A DNA stretch of 64,000 nt from Manduca sexta (GCF_014839805.1 NC_051124.1:7502001-7566000); one strand, 5' to 3'. Positions 22,993-35,053 are shown, numbered from the stretch's first letter. Notes: generated by a model not told the origin, from the sequence alone. Program-made: numbers and translations.

Positions 22993-23718
22993 GAACCGTA
23001 TCCAAGACACCCGATACCAGACAAAACAAAAATATGTATAGGAATGATATCGCTAAGATATGTCATTTCCATACCATTTTCTGTTTCCTATTAGCGTTAA
23101 CGATTGTTGAAAAACGTTTTAGCTACAGCCTTTGAACTTTAGTCTAATTTGACCATACTCCCTGTTAAAGAATATTTAATTCTAATATATTCCTATTCAA
23201 GTATTTTTTGCATTTTTATTCCATTTGTATACGTTATCCTTGTTTTCATATTCACCCAGCCAAACACTTTTTTTACGTACATATAGCACGTTTTCTTCTT
23301 AAATTTGATACTGGCAAAATTGTATAAAAGGTACAGCCAAACAAAATAAATTGGATAGGATTTATTTATTTATTTAAATAAGGTTCTCCAACAGAACATA
23401 CATTTCTTATTTATAATATAAAAATTATAAAGTCACATTCTGATGTGTGTATCAACTATTGGACAAATCACACAAATTAACACGCAATGTTTGTATTTCA
23501 GAAAAAAAAGTCAAATTAAAACTAATTCTAAAATCTACCAACTCATTATTACTAAGCAAACATAACCATGATATTATTATGTACAGCGTTTTTAAATGTG
23601 TACTTAATGCTAATTTGTTGTACTTAATGCTAGTTTCAATTTATGATGCAATGATAGTGGGATTAGTTTAAGTTTTGGTCGAGGTGCTCTGATATTTTTT
23701 TCTTATACTGATATGTTC
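22993..23718. other. Intergenic, nothing recognised
   Basis: AT-rich; the short open frames at 22944-23135 and 23447-23671 have no motifs. Confidence 0.5.
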
Positions 23719-24060
23719 AAGCGGCGATAGCCTAGTTGGTTGTGGAACGGCTGCCGAGACGAATGTCCGCAGGTTCAAATCCCAAGGGCACAAACATCTG
23801 ACTTTTCTAAAAAAATAGGTGTGTATTCTTTGTGACTTATCGCTTGCTTTAACAGTGAAGGAAAACATCGTGAGGAAACTTGCAAACCTGGGATATTCTC
23901 TATTAGGAATTTCCAAGTGTGTGTGAACTCTACCAACCCGCACCAGGCCCGCATGGAGGACTAAGGCCTATTCCCTCTCAGTAGTAGAGGAGGCCCGTGC
24001 CCAGCAATGGGACAGTTTATAATACAGGGTTGATATTATTATATTATTATTATTACTGAT
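23719..24060 (+). repeat. SINE-B copy, full length
   Basis: Head GCGGCGATAGCCTAGTTG, box B AGGTTCAAATCC, then AAACATCGTGAGGAAACTTG, CACCAGGCCCGCATGGAGGA and CTCAGTAGTAGAGGAGGCC. The tail is GATATTATTATATTATTATT. The best preserved SINE-B here. Confidence 0.95.
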
Positions 24061-24179
24061 GTGTATTGGATGTACTGCTACCCTAACGTTACACATCGGT
24101 GTAACAACCACCCCCGCACGCGCTAGGCACTCGGAAAGGTATTCACCCAACAAATATTGACAGCGTCGAGCCATTGTGT

Positions 24180-24360
24180 CGGCGTTCGACTAAAGGTTAT
24201 CTTATCAGTGTTTGAGCGCAAACAGTGCCCTGTTTGGTGACGGGCGCTCGTGTGTCTGTCGGTTTGCTTCTCAAACGCTTATCTCACGTAATTGACGTAT
24301 TGGACGCTTTCTGGGAAGTTTCGCTTCAATGGTGCCGCGAAATGGGATTCTATGTTAATT
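24180..24360. promoter_or_regulatory. Candidate regulatory island with GATA sites
   Basis: A GC-richer, non-repetitive stretch with TTATC at 24197-24201 and 24202-24206 and CTTATC at 24278-24283 (GATA-type sites on the minus strand), plus CACGTAATTG. Inferred from composition and motif clustering only. Confidence 0.25.
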
Positions 24361-24975
24361 GTAATTAGGGCCGTTGTTACGTGGTTAAGGTTCATTAAGA
24401 TATGTTAACGTGCTCACAAGTTTGTTGAGTGAAAGGAGAAAAATGTAAATTATATCAATATCACTTAAGCATCGTGGAATATAAACTTTATATGTCGAAA
24501 CATTGTCGATTTAAGACTAAATGAATGCAATTTACAAACTGAAAACCATGATTACTTAAAACTCTGAAAGTATACTGTCGTTTTAATATTTAAAAATTAT
24601 AAAAACCATACTTCTTAGACCGCCATCGTAACAATCAACGCTTTCATTTAACGCCGCATAGTTATGATGATTACTTTATTTACCATTATAATATTATGGC
24701 CCAAGTTCCTATGCGTTAAATTCTATAAAAAAATGACACCTTTAGCATTTGTGACAAATAAAACAATTACCGAAATCTCTGCACAAACTATCAGTTGCGA
24801 AGTCTTCATAAAATCATGAAAAAAATGGTTGAATTGCAACATATGAGTACATATAAAATTGAATAATAAAAAGACTAACTAAATTCGTAGTGTATTCTCA
24901 GACAACACAAAAGAAATACCAGAAACATGATCAGTGGATCTTGTTAGGAACTGGGCTTTCTTAGGTCACATTACC
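24361..24975. other. Intergenic, nothing recognised
   Basis: AT-rich, no ORF above 60 codons. Confidence 0.5.
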
Positions 24976-25290
24976 TTTTTTTTTTTTATTGCTTTGAATG
25001 ACGAGACGAGCTTGCCGTTCGCCTGATGATAAGCGATACGACCGCCCATAAACAGTAGAAACACCATCCAATACCTTGAATTACAAAGTATTTTTGGTAT
25101 TCCACTGCAATCGCCATCCTGAGACATGAGGTGTTAATTCTTATTATGTCCAGTAGTTACACTGGCTACAATGTCCTTCAAACCGGAACACAACACTGGC
25201 TACACATTGTTCCTTGACGGCAGAAATAGATATTGCGGTGGTACCTACACAGGCGGACACTCACATATGAGAGACCTACCAGTAGTAACC
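24976..25290 (-). repeat. Family E retroelement tail, minus strand
   Basis: Begins with a poly-T run (the poly-A tail read in reverse), then ATTGCTTTGAATGACGAGAC, CTTGCCGTTCGCCTGATG, CACTGCAATCGCCATCCTGA and finally CAGGCGGACACTCACATATG. The same blocks occur on the + strand at 37765-38030 and 55322-55620. The 106-codon frame at 25171-25491 begins inside it and is not a gene. Confidence 0.9.
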
Positions 25291-26319
25291 CTATGTTATG
25301 TCCCTTTCGGAAAATTTCACCTCTCACCACTGCAAGCTATAATAAATATGCCATTATTTAGTATCCATTTCAAGAACAAAACATGTACTCCAATACAATT
25401 TCCGTTGTTAATTGCAAATCAATTAAGTCTAAGTTTTTTATTGGAAGGATCAAGTAGGCAGTCCAAGTTTATAGTTTTATTGGTGCAATAGCATCTGAAG
25501 TACCTTCTTAATTAACAGCTTTATTTATAAAGAACCAGACCACCGTCCGGAGAGTAATTAGGATGGTTGCGACAGTAATTTGCAGTTGGGAGATTTTCAG
25601 AATGTCTAAATGTGAGAGTTGAGGAAGTTTGCCGCAAATATACATAATTCTCATTTAAATTTAAATTGATTTAAAATACAAACTTAATGGGTATACAACA
25701 TTCGCTTTTCATTCTTGGTAATGGGTTGGATATGGTTTATAATTTGAAAAAATATGGAACTGAATATCAAAAGTGCAGTGCACTAATAATATTAAATTTA
25801 TAAATAATACTTACTTATATACTTGTTTCGTATTATTGCAATTATAATAAAAAATACTACGTAAACAGTATTCCATATCTTAAATGAATAAAAGTCTACG
25901 TTTCGTGATTTTAATTTTATAAAATACTTAATTTTTTTTTTTATTTTTTCCTTCTGACTCAAATTAGTTATTTCGCAAAACGTCACATTACCATATACTC
26001 GCAACACAGTCCTCGACAAAATAGGGGGTGCGTAATTAAAATGTCTTAATTTTATTGTACCAAGGGTCCTTTATTGCTATTTATGTGCGCAGTAAAGATA
26101 CCGAGGATTCAACTTAATTTTGTATCGGTGATTGATTTTGTCAATTGAACCCTAATACAATTGCCTCTAATATACATAAAGATTAAAGTAGCTTGACAAA
26201 AAATTATTGCTGTTTAATTAGTTCAATTTTATATTTCGTAAAATAAGTAGCAATATATTTAATGAGATCGGAGTGGGGACTGCGTCTTGGCAAATGTGTT
26301 TTAGTGCACTAAAGCTTCC
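25291..26319. other. Intergenic, nothing recognised
   Basis: AT-rich DNA, no assignable feature. Confidence 0.5.
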
Positions 26320-26519
26320 TTCCTGACGGAATTTCGACTACGGCGGCCAATCTCAATTGAGGTCAGCCAAGTACGCAGGAGATATAGTGCACAAGTGTGT
26401 GCGCAATACACAGGTGCACTCTCTGTTCCTTCACTCTCAAAGTCCGGTGCGACGGCAATCTGCCATAACCGGCGAGAGATCAGGCGCAGGACCAACGGCT
26501 TTATGTGGTTTTATCCATG
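26320..26519 (-). repeat. SINE-C body, headless
   Basis: GAATTTCG.CTACGGCGGCC, GTCAGCCAAGTACGCAGGAG and ACACAGGTGCACTCTCTGTT followed by CCTTCACTCTC match 36925-37130. On the minus strand this is the body of a tRNA-derived SINE. The head is missing: the copy ends where the inverted repeat at 26520 begins. Confidence 0.85.
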
Positions 26520-26648
26520 AAGCATCGGAATGTTTGCCGGTAAACATGACAGCTACATTGACATTTTCGTGTGTCACGGGAATATAACCTTATATACTAC
26601 ATAATAAGGTTATTTTCGTCATGTTTGCCGGCAAACATTCCGATGCTT
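26520..26648. repeat. Nested foldback, 31-bp arms
   Basis: Arms 26520-26550 and 26618-26648 are reverse complements with one mismatch. Each contains the near-palindrome TGTTTGCCGGCAAACA. Inside lies a second perfect pair, ATAACCTTAT (26584-26593) and ATAAGGTTAT (26604-26613). Probably a MITE or foldback remnant. Confidence 0.85.
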
Positions 26649-27393
26649 TAAGTGTCAAGGCAATATAAGAGATGCAAAGAAAGACAGAAGCATATTGCCA
26701 CGACACAGTATTTACGAACGCTACGAAATAACAATATGATTATTTCACAAAAATCAATAACCATGACGGGATAAAATAATACAACATTAAATAATATTAA
26801 AAGCATAAACCTTAATAAAACGAATCAAATAACGAATATAAAGCGTCAAAATCTGTTGTTTAAATTAAGTACGAAATTGGTCCCTTTTGTGTATAAATAA
26901 CTTGGTTATTATCCATACAGTGTCCAATCAAAATACGTTTACGGCTACATGCTGTTAACGAAAAAGAATTATGCCCTAATTTGGATCAGTTTATGCTGTA
27001 TTTAACCAACCAGTATTAATGAATAAATATTTTTTTCAAAATATATATATCACACTTTGGCCTAATGCGTGTTCGCATATTATATAAAAACTCATATTGG
27101 TATTTTAATTCTTTGTGGCGATTTGGTTACTTACACATAGCGTGGAATAACCTACCAAATGTATATACATAAAAAAAATCTATATAGATTTATTTACATC
27201 AGGTATCAACGGACCCCCAACAGAAATTTAATAATAATAAAAACTGCACTTAAAATGCTGTAGTTTGCTAGTTTTAACTCCATATTATCGAGTTTAAACC
27301 TGCATAGGTAAATCAAAAACTTTTATCAAGCACTATATGTTACATTTTCATCACTAAGATGTCTTTCTGCAATATTTACATAGTTTACTAAAT
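26649..27393. other. Intergenic, nothing recognised
   Basis: AT-rich, no ORF or repeat. Confidence 0.5.
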
Positions 27394-27475
27394 TCTTCTC
27401 AGTAGTAGAGGAGGCTCATGCCCAGCAGTGAGACAGTATAATGAATAATACAGTGGTGATATTATTATACTAAAT
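27394..27475 (+). repeat. SINE-B 3' fragment
   Basis: CTCAGTAGTAGAGGAGGCTC, ATGCCCAGCAGTGAGACAG and the GATATTATTATAC tail. 5' truncated. Confidence 0.9.
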
Positions 27476-29607
27476 TCATACTCACTATACCTTGTAATAT
27501 TAAGGTTGAGCCCTTGATCAAAGGAACCTAACCTGGGTTGTAACATATTATAAATAGAGAAGATTACTATCGTTAATTTGTAATTTTTTTTTGCTTATTG
27601 TTACAATATGTATCGATTAAAAATATTGTTAACTTTTTTATTATTTGCAAAGTATAAGCGCCCTGCAACAGAATATTTAAAACCAAATTTAGTTTAACCA
27701 TTCTCCGCTTGCCTTATAAAGTTGATAAGTTTCAACATTAATGGATACGTCAAGGTGGACGTCTCATAACAAAATATTTCATAATTGTTCATCACAGCAT
27801 AAAGCCCTCCATTAATGGTAGGCTTCCTCAACAGCCGAGGACAATAAAATCACAAATTTGTGGACATATTGCGTCTGATTTTAATTTCATACAAAATTAG
27901 TTCAAGCTTCTTTTAGTTTATTTACAAGCAAATCAAAATCACGTCGGGAGCTCCCTATAAATTGCATTATTTAGGAAAATTATGGTAACATGCGGTTAAT
28001 TTGTTAGATATGTTTAGGGTTCTGTACATATTATTAAGTTATTAAGACGTGTTTTAACTAATCACGATTTTGTGATACTTTTTAACGTTAAATTGGAATA
28101 ATAAGCACTGATTGTTTATTTACAAAGATACAGTGTATTTATAAAACCCTATTTTTTAAGAAGAACGCTATAAATTCCTTTAGAAATCTAAACATAGATT
28201 GTTAACACAAAGATGTTTGTTGATAAAACTCAAAATCATTTAAAGAAAGTCTCTATACATTCCTGTCTGTGCTAGGATTTTTGACATAATATATAGTCTC
28301 ATACAACATTACGACTGCCCAGAAAAGTTAACATCATTGAAGCAGTTTCAACATCTACCATTATATATATACAGTACAAAATAAACGAATTTAAATTCCC
28401 TTAACATTTGAACCTACAGAAAAGTTCGAAAGAAGATTTCCAAAATACCGTATGGAACCCGAATAAATATTTAAGCGTAGGTTCCGACGGTGAGGCACGA
28501 GACAACGTTTGTCAAATATTTTAATTGCATCCCTAATATACGAATGGGACTTTAGAAATTCAATTAACTTTGATATACATTTAGGTTTGTTTTATTTACC
28601 AGAATTATGTTAGAATCTTTAGTAATTTGAGTATTTTTAACCGTATTAAAAAAGGAGGTTTCCAATTCGGCGTGTATTTTTTGAATGTTTGTTGCTTCGG
28701 AACTAATTATTAATATCATCGATATATATGTACTATATACTAGATTTGGCATTCCGAACATTCCCTGTGTTCAACTGAATTGAACTGTAATCCATTCAAA
28801 GTGACTTTAGTATGGTCAATATTGACAGCTTGTGGTTATGTACGGAGTGGCGCTCATGATATAACAACTCGAATCTAAGTGTAAACCTGGATTTGAATCA
28901 AAAATATTAGTTATATAGTAAAATTCTTTGTTGTTCAAATGAATAAATAGGTTATACATTAAACAGTGACATTTTGGTTGCCATTTTAGTTCAGATTTTG
29001 AACAAATAGTTTATACGGACATTCGAGTCTATAAAATATATGTACGTCTATGGTTAATATATTAGATACGTTCATTAATAGTATATATCACTATATTTTT
29101 TTGCTAAGCAACAAACTTCATAGTATTCCAAATTTAAAATTCTTATACCCAGTCTAAGTAGATGACTTGAAATCTAACGTTTCGGGACGTGAAGTGCTAT
29201 GTCGCAAAGTGACTTGTAATTCAAATTTTGGGTGGCGCGACATTTATGTTATGGCGTTTATTAAAGTTGAGTGGTTTTCTCGAACAATTATAAAAAAAAC
29301 ACAGCTATACTCAATCAAAACCACTTATTCTATTACAGTTTACACGTTATATATTGCAAGAGATAAAGCAATTTTTATTAGCTGATCCAGTTTTTTGTTT
29401 TTTGAGCGTTTGTGTTATTACGCTATAATCAAATCGTTCATAATTCTAACACGAAGCATTAAGAAAGGTCAGTGTTCAAGGATTTATTTTAAAACCAATC
29501 ATATGTTTTCTATTTGCGTTAATTAAGTCTTGCTGTATGTTATTAATATAACCCTATTGTTATTTATTTATTTGAATTTATTTATTTACACTTTGTACAC
29601 ATGCCCC
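27476..29607. other. Long gene-free stretch
   Basis: About 2.1 kb of AT-rich DNA. The open frames at 28564-28761 and 29167-29385 show no motif or splice context. Confidence 0.5.
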
Positions 29608-29834
29608 CTTATTCATAGACGTTTTTTATCTAAGGATTGAGTAAAGCTGTGATAACAAGTCTGTTTCTCAGTGCTAACGGCATGGCAGCCTTCGCAGTGC
29701 GTAGACATAGGGCCGTTGTGATTGGCCAATATGGAGATACAACAATACGAAGGCTGTCATGCCGTCAGCACTGAGAAACAGACTTGTTACCACAGCTTTA
29801 CTCCGTCCTTAGATAAAATACGTCTATGATTAAG
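29608..29834. mobile_element. MITE with 87-bp inverted arms
   Basis: Arms 29608-29694 and 29748-29834 pair along their whole length with few mismatches, separated by 53 bp. The ends read CTTATTCATAGACG / CGTCTATGATTAAG. No coding capacity. The superfamily is not evident and I see no convincing target duplication. Confidence 0.93.
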
Positions 29835-30423
29835 GAGGTTAGTATATAGGCAGACTTAATTCCATGGGCATTCTCTCCCAATCAACCTTAGGGTGGTGTA
29901 AAAAAAAACGGAGGCAGGTGCATGATAAAAAGAAAAAGAAAATCACATAATAAGAATAATAATAAGACAAACGTATGACAATAATTATTGAATTATAACA
30001 AAATATGACTTGACTAAAACTCCTTGTTTCAAACAGAATATCATTTATATAACCATACTACCAACTATCGCAACATAAATAACAAACACAACACAACAGC
30101 GTTCATAAAACGCTATATCCAACGGTTATTAAACGCTACATAATAACGTTATAATTTGCAACACTTTATTGCGATAACTGCTCTAAATGAATATCGGTGT
30201 ACTTAGCGGGCGGTACAATGGACCGAATTAAAATTATATATTTATTGAGCTTAAGCAGGTTAGGCAAATTGAGATGTTTGTGTGGTTGGTTGTTGCGAAA
30301 TACGATTTTGTTTGTTTTGACTAGAAAAAAAGGTTGGCTGGTGCGAATATATGTATTGTTGTTTTTATTTGAAAATAGAACGTTAAAAGAGACAAATAAC
30401 TGTTATTAAATATAGTTTTCTAC
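29835..30423. other. Intergenic, nothing recognised
   Basis: AT-rich. The 70-codon frame at 30197-30409 has no motif. Confidence 0.5.
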
Positions 30424-30430
30424 TAATATA

Positions 30431-31710
30431 AGGTCAGTCGGGGCAAGTGCGCCGACGGGGTAAGTGCACCTACCCTAAATAAATCGAAAACTATTGATGT
30501 TATACAATTACCGCAATCTTATATCGATGCTACTAACTGAAATACAGTTCCACTAAAAACATAAATGGCTATGTTCATTTTAATACGATTTATTCGCCAT
30601 TTTATTTTAAGTGTCATTTAGACCTGTAAACAGAGATGACCCCGTGAAAGATAACATCAAATATTTCAAGATATTTAACATATTTCTGTAAACCAGTAAG
30701 GTGAATACATAGTTTAAACCTTTTATTTTAACTTCCTGTCTGAATTTTATTTATATATACTAAAATAAAGGATTTTTAGCAATGCGAAAAAATGTACTTA
30801 ATAATTGTCGAGTAGGGCAAGTGCGCCACAGTTAATAGTCGTATGGCGCACTTGCCCCTGATCCATATATAACCAACCTTTTTTGAGAATAAGTTTTACT
30901 AATATGAATTATTTATAAAAATGTTATACTTAACAGCAGAATTTTTTGTACTCAAGGTATTTTGTTTCGAGCCGACTTAAATAAAAGGGCGTATTAGTTA
31001 ATTCGTTTTTACAAAAGAAAAACTGAAATACCTTGGTCTAGAGCAACTTTACGTGAATAGGTTCCAACTGTTCGATCAGGCACGTTATCTGGATATAATG
31101 CAGCTAAAACCTATCAAATGTCATAAGGCCAAATTCTAAGTAATTGAGTTATAACGCATTCGAAATTGTTAATTTCTACATTTTTGTATGTTATTTTAGT
31201 TTTTAGAAATAAAATAGATTTTATATTAGGGCTACAATTTTTTTATTCCAACATATCCGCACACAAAACTCTAATATAGCAAAAAAAAATCTAAAATGTT
31301 TTGAAGCCCTGATTTACATATATATGGCGCACTTACCCCGAATTTCATTTGACAGCCATAATTTGTTATAATATTGAGTGATTAAAAATTATCCAAGAGC
31401 ATTGCGAGTAAAACTTATTTCTCTATGGACTAAAATGAGTGTTTTCTTTATAATGTTTCATATTGGCGTTTTTTTACACAGGCGCACTTACCCCATTTCC
31501 GGAGGCAAGTGCGCCTACTACCATTTTTTACTTTGAGCAAAATATTATTAATTTATGGTCCAATTTCCTTGAATGGCTATAGGTTGTTATCACAAAATAC
31601 CAAATATTCTTAAATTAATAAAATTATATTCTTAAGTCAGCACAAAAAGAAATTATTTTGCATTGAATCCAGCTATGAACATTTTATGGCGCACTTCCCC
31701 CGACTCACCT
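30431..31710. mobile_element. Non-autonomous DNA element with iterated GGGGCAAGTGCGCC motif
   Basis: Terminal inverted repeats of 23 bp (30431-30453 and 31688-31710) match at 21 positions, starting AGGT(C/G)AGTCGGGG. They are flanked by a perfect 7-bp direct repeat TAATATA (30424-30430 and 31711-31717). The motif GGGGCAAGTGCGCC or close variants occurs + at 30440, 30457, 30814 and 31501, and - at 30845, 31326, 31481 and 31688. The rest is AT-rich with no open frame above 60 codons, so it needs a transposase from elsewhere. Repeated subterminal motifs are typical transposase-binding sites. I cannot name the superfamily; a 7-bp duplication is unusual. Confidence 0.85.
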
Positions 31711-31717
31711 TAATATA

Positions 31718-32849
31718 ATACTATTGCTAATTCGCTGGCTCACTATTAGAAGGTACTATGTTATATTTTTTGCATATATTGAATTATATATCACATGATT
31801 CTATGTATTTTTTTATATAGGTATGATTCTATCATTTTAAAAGTATAGAGGTATTGGTCAGCATAAAATTATAAACTCGAACATATTATAATCCATACAT
31901 ATAAATGTAACCAGTAACTTATAAACATTGAACATAATAAAACTTACATATAAATACATACAGTATATCTACAACCGAAACCTTTTGTACCGCCGCTTAT
32001 TCCTCGCAACACTTTCGGCGCATAAAAGAAAAAACTGTAACCACACTTCATCACACAATTAAATTCCGGCAAAGAAAGGGTATCGGTGGTCGCCCATTAT
32101 GGCCGCTATTGTTACCATTCGACTCACAATGCCTTACTTACGGCCCGTTTAGGACATGAAAAAAGAAATGGCTGAAGTATTGTGACACACGGCCGTTACA
32201 ACTGACGAATCAGTCGGTTTGTGGTTTAAGGTTGGTAATGTGTAAGAAAAAATGTTGGTTATCTTTTTTATAATTTTTTTTTTCTGTTTATAAAATACAA
32301 AAACCTTTATTCGCACAACACCTTGATACAAACAATTTATAAACAAAACTAATAAGAAACAAAATATTAATAAATATAAAAAATAAATGTAAAACTATTT
32401 TTTTTTCTATTTCATGTAGTTTCCTAAAATCAATACAATATTTGAGTATGCCGTCTTCATTTTATGTCTCTGTATTAATTTCACAATGCATAAAAAAATA
32501 TTAACACATCAACATCAAATATTTTCAATAAAAAATATATATATTACGCATAACTATAAAATGTATGTAATGTCTGATTATCTCACTCACATAGCACATC
32601 TTCATGGTTCATTCTAAATAACTCAACGGGTGGTCTTCATATCCTACTATTCAAGAGTTAGTCATATAATATGAATGTCCGGTACAGCAATTGGCTTGAT
32701 CACCTACCACGATTAGAACTTATAGTGAAAATTATTAATCATTCACGAAACACTGTTTTATCGGCGTTGCTTTTATGACGCAATAAAAAATCTACCCGTT
32801 GACGTCATGTCACTTAAAAAAATTCACGGTTTGATTAAGGCAGACGCCA
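31718..32849. other. Intergenic with one GC-richer patch
   Basis: AT-rich. 32060-32220 is GC-richer and contains CGCCCATTATGGCCGC (GCCAT-type sites). The minus frame at 32149-32346 is not convincing. Confidence 0.4.
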
Positions 32850-33028
32850 GGGCCCTTATTCTGTATGATAGTGTAAACGCGTAACGCGGCCATGTCATGT
32901 TATCTTCGAGAAATGTGCGTGGAATGGTATTCTGTAAGCCAAATGTCTATAGTCCTAAACATGACGCGTTGTGTTACGTGCTTGTTACGCACTGTTAAAA
33001 TAACGTGCGGGATAGAGAATAAGGCCCC
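32850..33028. mobile_element. Short inverted-repeat element (MITE)
   Basis: Ends GGGCCCTTATTCTGTAT and ATAGAGAATAAGGCCCC are inverted copies, with further inverted matches inward (GTAACGCG / TTACGCACTG). Length 179 bp, no intact gene. The 78-codon frame at 32892-33128 runs through it and is not called. Confidence 0.75.
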
Positions 33029-33686
33029 AGGTGGGTTTTTATGTAATAGCGTGAGGCAAACAATTAGGCCAACCCTAATAGTTCAAACACTTGCAAAACT
33101 TGGCTTGAGAATGTTGCCAAACATGTGAAAACGCCCATCTTTTGTATAACTCGTTTTGTGCTTTTGTATAAAGTTTTTTTTGGCGGACGGCTCTATATCA
33201 ATATCAACGTAGGACATTTCAATATAACTATAAAACTACCATAATTTATGAGGCCGATAGTCCTTCAAAAATGTTTATTTGCAAACTACCAGAAATAGTG
33301 TAAGAAATAAAATTTTGTGACCGAATTATTCGTCGGAACATCAACGATTTAAGTTATGAGAATGCCAAAGGTTTTAATCAAGCAAACGCCCTACTTTTTT
33401 CTAACCTCGAAAACTCTACAACTGTCAAATAAAGCCCATTTTTTTTCTATAAATCTACTACTTTCAAATTTACAGATGAAACTAAAATATTTGCAAGTCG
33501 AACGCGGTTGCAGTGTGTGCGTCATATTATTTCGGACCATAACAAATTCGTCAGATCAACGGGCAAGCTTGACGGACGTTATGGATATGTGAATGTTGTG
33601 ATACATTTTGTTATTAAGGCTATATTGAGACTGTAATGGCTAATTCATATTACTCAAATGTTATGCAATATGACCTATATGGGTAT
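33029..33686. other. Intergenic, nothing recognised
   Basis: AT-rich; the frame at 33356-33592 has no motif. Confidence 0.5.
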
Positions 33687-33937
33687 CAGTGCCGAATTTA
33701 AATTTTATGAGTGTAGGCCACTTTATTGCCGTCGCCCCTAGGTAGGTTTATGTATGTATGTATGTAGGTTTCAAAAGTACTTAATAATTTTCCATTTTTT
33801 TGTATAATGGAAGGCATTAAAGTTAAATAGACGAATTATTAATTAAATCGAGTGAGCGTCCTATGAAATCTGCCACCCCTAAGGGACTGCCGCCCATAGG
33901 CTGCGGCCTATACGGCCTTTTTACAAATCCAGGACTG
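33687..33937. mobile_element. hAT-like MITE, diverged
   Basis: Begins CAGTGCCGAATTTAAATT and ends in the inverted counterpart AAATCCAGGACTG. It is flanked by ATGGGTAT (33679-33686) and ATGGGTTT (33938-33945), an 8-bp duplication with one mismatch as expected for hAT. The interior has CGTCGCCCCTAGGTAGGT and CTGCCGCCCATAGGCTG. Contains a small TATG microsatellite. Confidence 0.6.
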
Positions 33938-34079
33938 ATGGGTTTATGAATATGGTCAGCTTCATAAATCATCATAAACGAATTCAATACCTTCATGGTT
34001 TACATGTTAAGTTTAATTGAAACATGTGATTAAAATAAAGTAAACTGTTTGTAATACTTCATAATACAAGAACATCACG
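33938..34079. other. Short spacer
   Basis: AT-rich spacer between a MITE and a SINE, no other feature. Confidence 0.4.
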
Positions 34080-34308
34080 CTTTTATACCTGAAAGGGTTA
34101 GCAGAGTTGCAACGAGGGCACGCACTTATCACCTTGTATGTTCCGTCCCATGATGGAAGGGATTCTCTCGCTATATGAGGCACAAAAACAAGAATCTGGG
34201 CTGATACTGACTAAGAAACTCAATATCATTTTCTCCGACCTGGAATTCGAACCTGAGACCTCAGAGTGGTAGCTATAACGCGCATTACAACTACGCCACC
34301 GTAGCACT
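34080..34308 (-). repeat. SINE-A copy, full length, diverged
   Basis: Reverse strand: GTTCCGTCCCATGATGGAAG, GAGGCACAAAAACAAGAATC, box B complement GGAATTCGAACC, and the head complement ACAACTACGCCACCG. The 85-codon minus frame here is a by-product. Confidence 0.92.
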
Positions 34309-34876
34309 CTACTGTTTGTGACAGTCCTTACTATCGGACTAGTAAATCTCTTCATTTAAGGCTCATTATTCAATCTTCTTATAGAAATCATCTAATCAAA
34401 TATTACCTAACTAACTAAATATGAAGTTGAAAAAATTTAACAAGTATATTCGCTCAACTGTCATTCCAAATTCGTCCCTATTGCATTATCTTATAAAACA
34501 GTTTTATTTGATGGTGGAAAAATCGGACCATAGCTAAACAACATGTTATGTTCGATATAGATTGCTTTCGTATAGCAGTTAACGAGATTCGTCTATTACT
34601 AGTTTGGGATAATAAAAATGTACTTTACAACTGTAATTAATTGAGCTACTAGCGTTTATCTATGACTTGCTATAAATTGTTTAAAACTAGCTATTAACGT
34701 CTTACAGGAGTATTATTGCATCGAGCGTGGATTCTACAATATATTTGATATTTTATAAAATTAACAAATGGGTAACCGTGTCACCATTTCCTTATAAGTT
34801 CACAGTAAAATGAGCCCTCTGCGGGTAATAGTATAAATAGTAAGCGGAAAGAGAGTCCAGATGGAGTGTCATTTGA

Positions 34877-35053
34877 TGTTAAATCGACAGAATGATTTCT
34901 TATGTTTACGCGAATGTTAGACATTGAAATTCAGGGGACAGTCCCCCCCGTGACCATGAAGGCTGCAAAGTCTTCGAAACGTCGGGAGAAAATAAAATAC
35001 TAACACCGCGATAGAATCCGAAAATTAGTTTAATTTCAATGTTAAATCGACAG
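34877..35053 (+). repeat. Family F element with 14-bp flanking duplication
   Basis: TGTTAAATCGACAG is repeated exactly at 34877-34890 and 35040-35053 and brackets the 149-bp element 34891-35039. It starts AATGATTTCTTATGTTTACG and contains AAGTCTTCGAAACGTCGGGA and CACCGCGATAGAATCCG. It ends TTAATTTCAA, inverted relative to its start. Confidence 0.85.

Noticed and set aside
23668..24174. Two minus-strand frames of 91 and 68 codons
   Set aside because: Both largely overlap the full-length SINE-B copy.
34098..34355. 85-codon minus-strand frame
   Set aside because: Entirely explained by a SINE-A copy.
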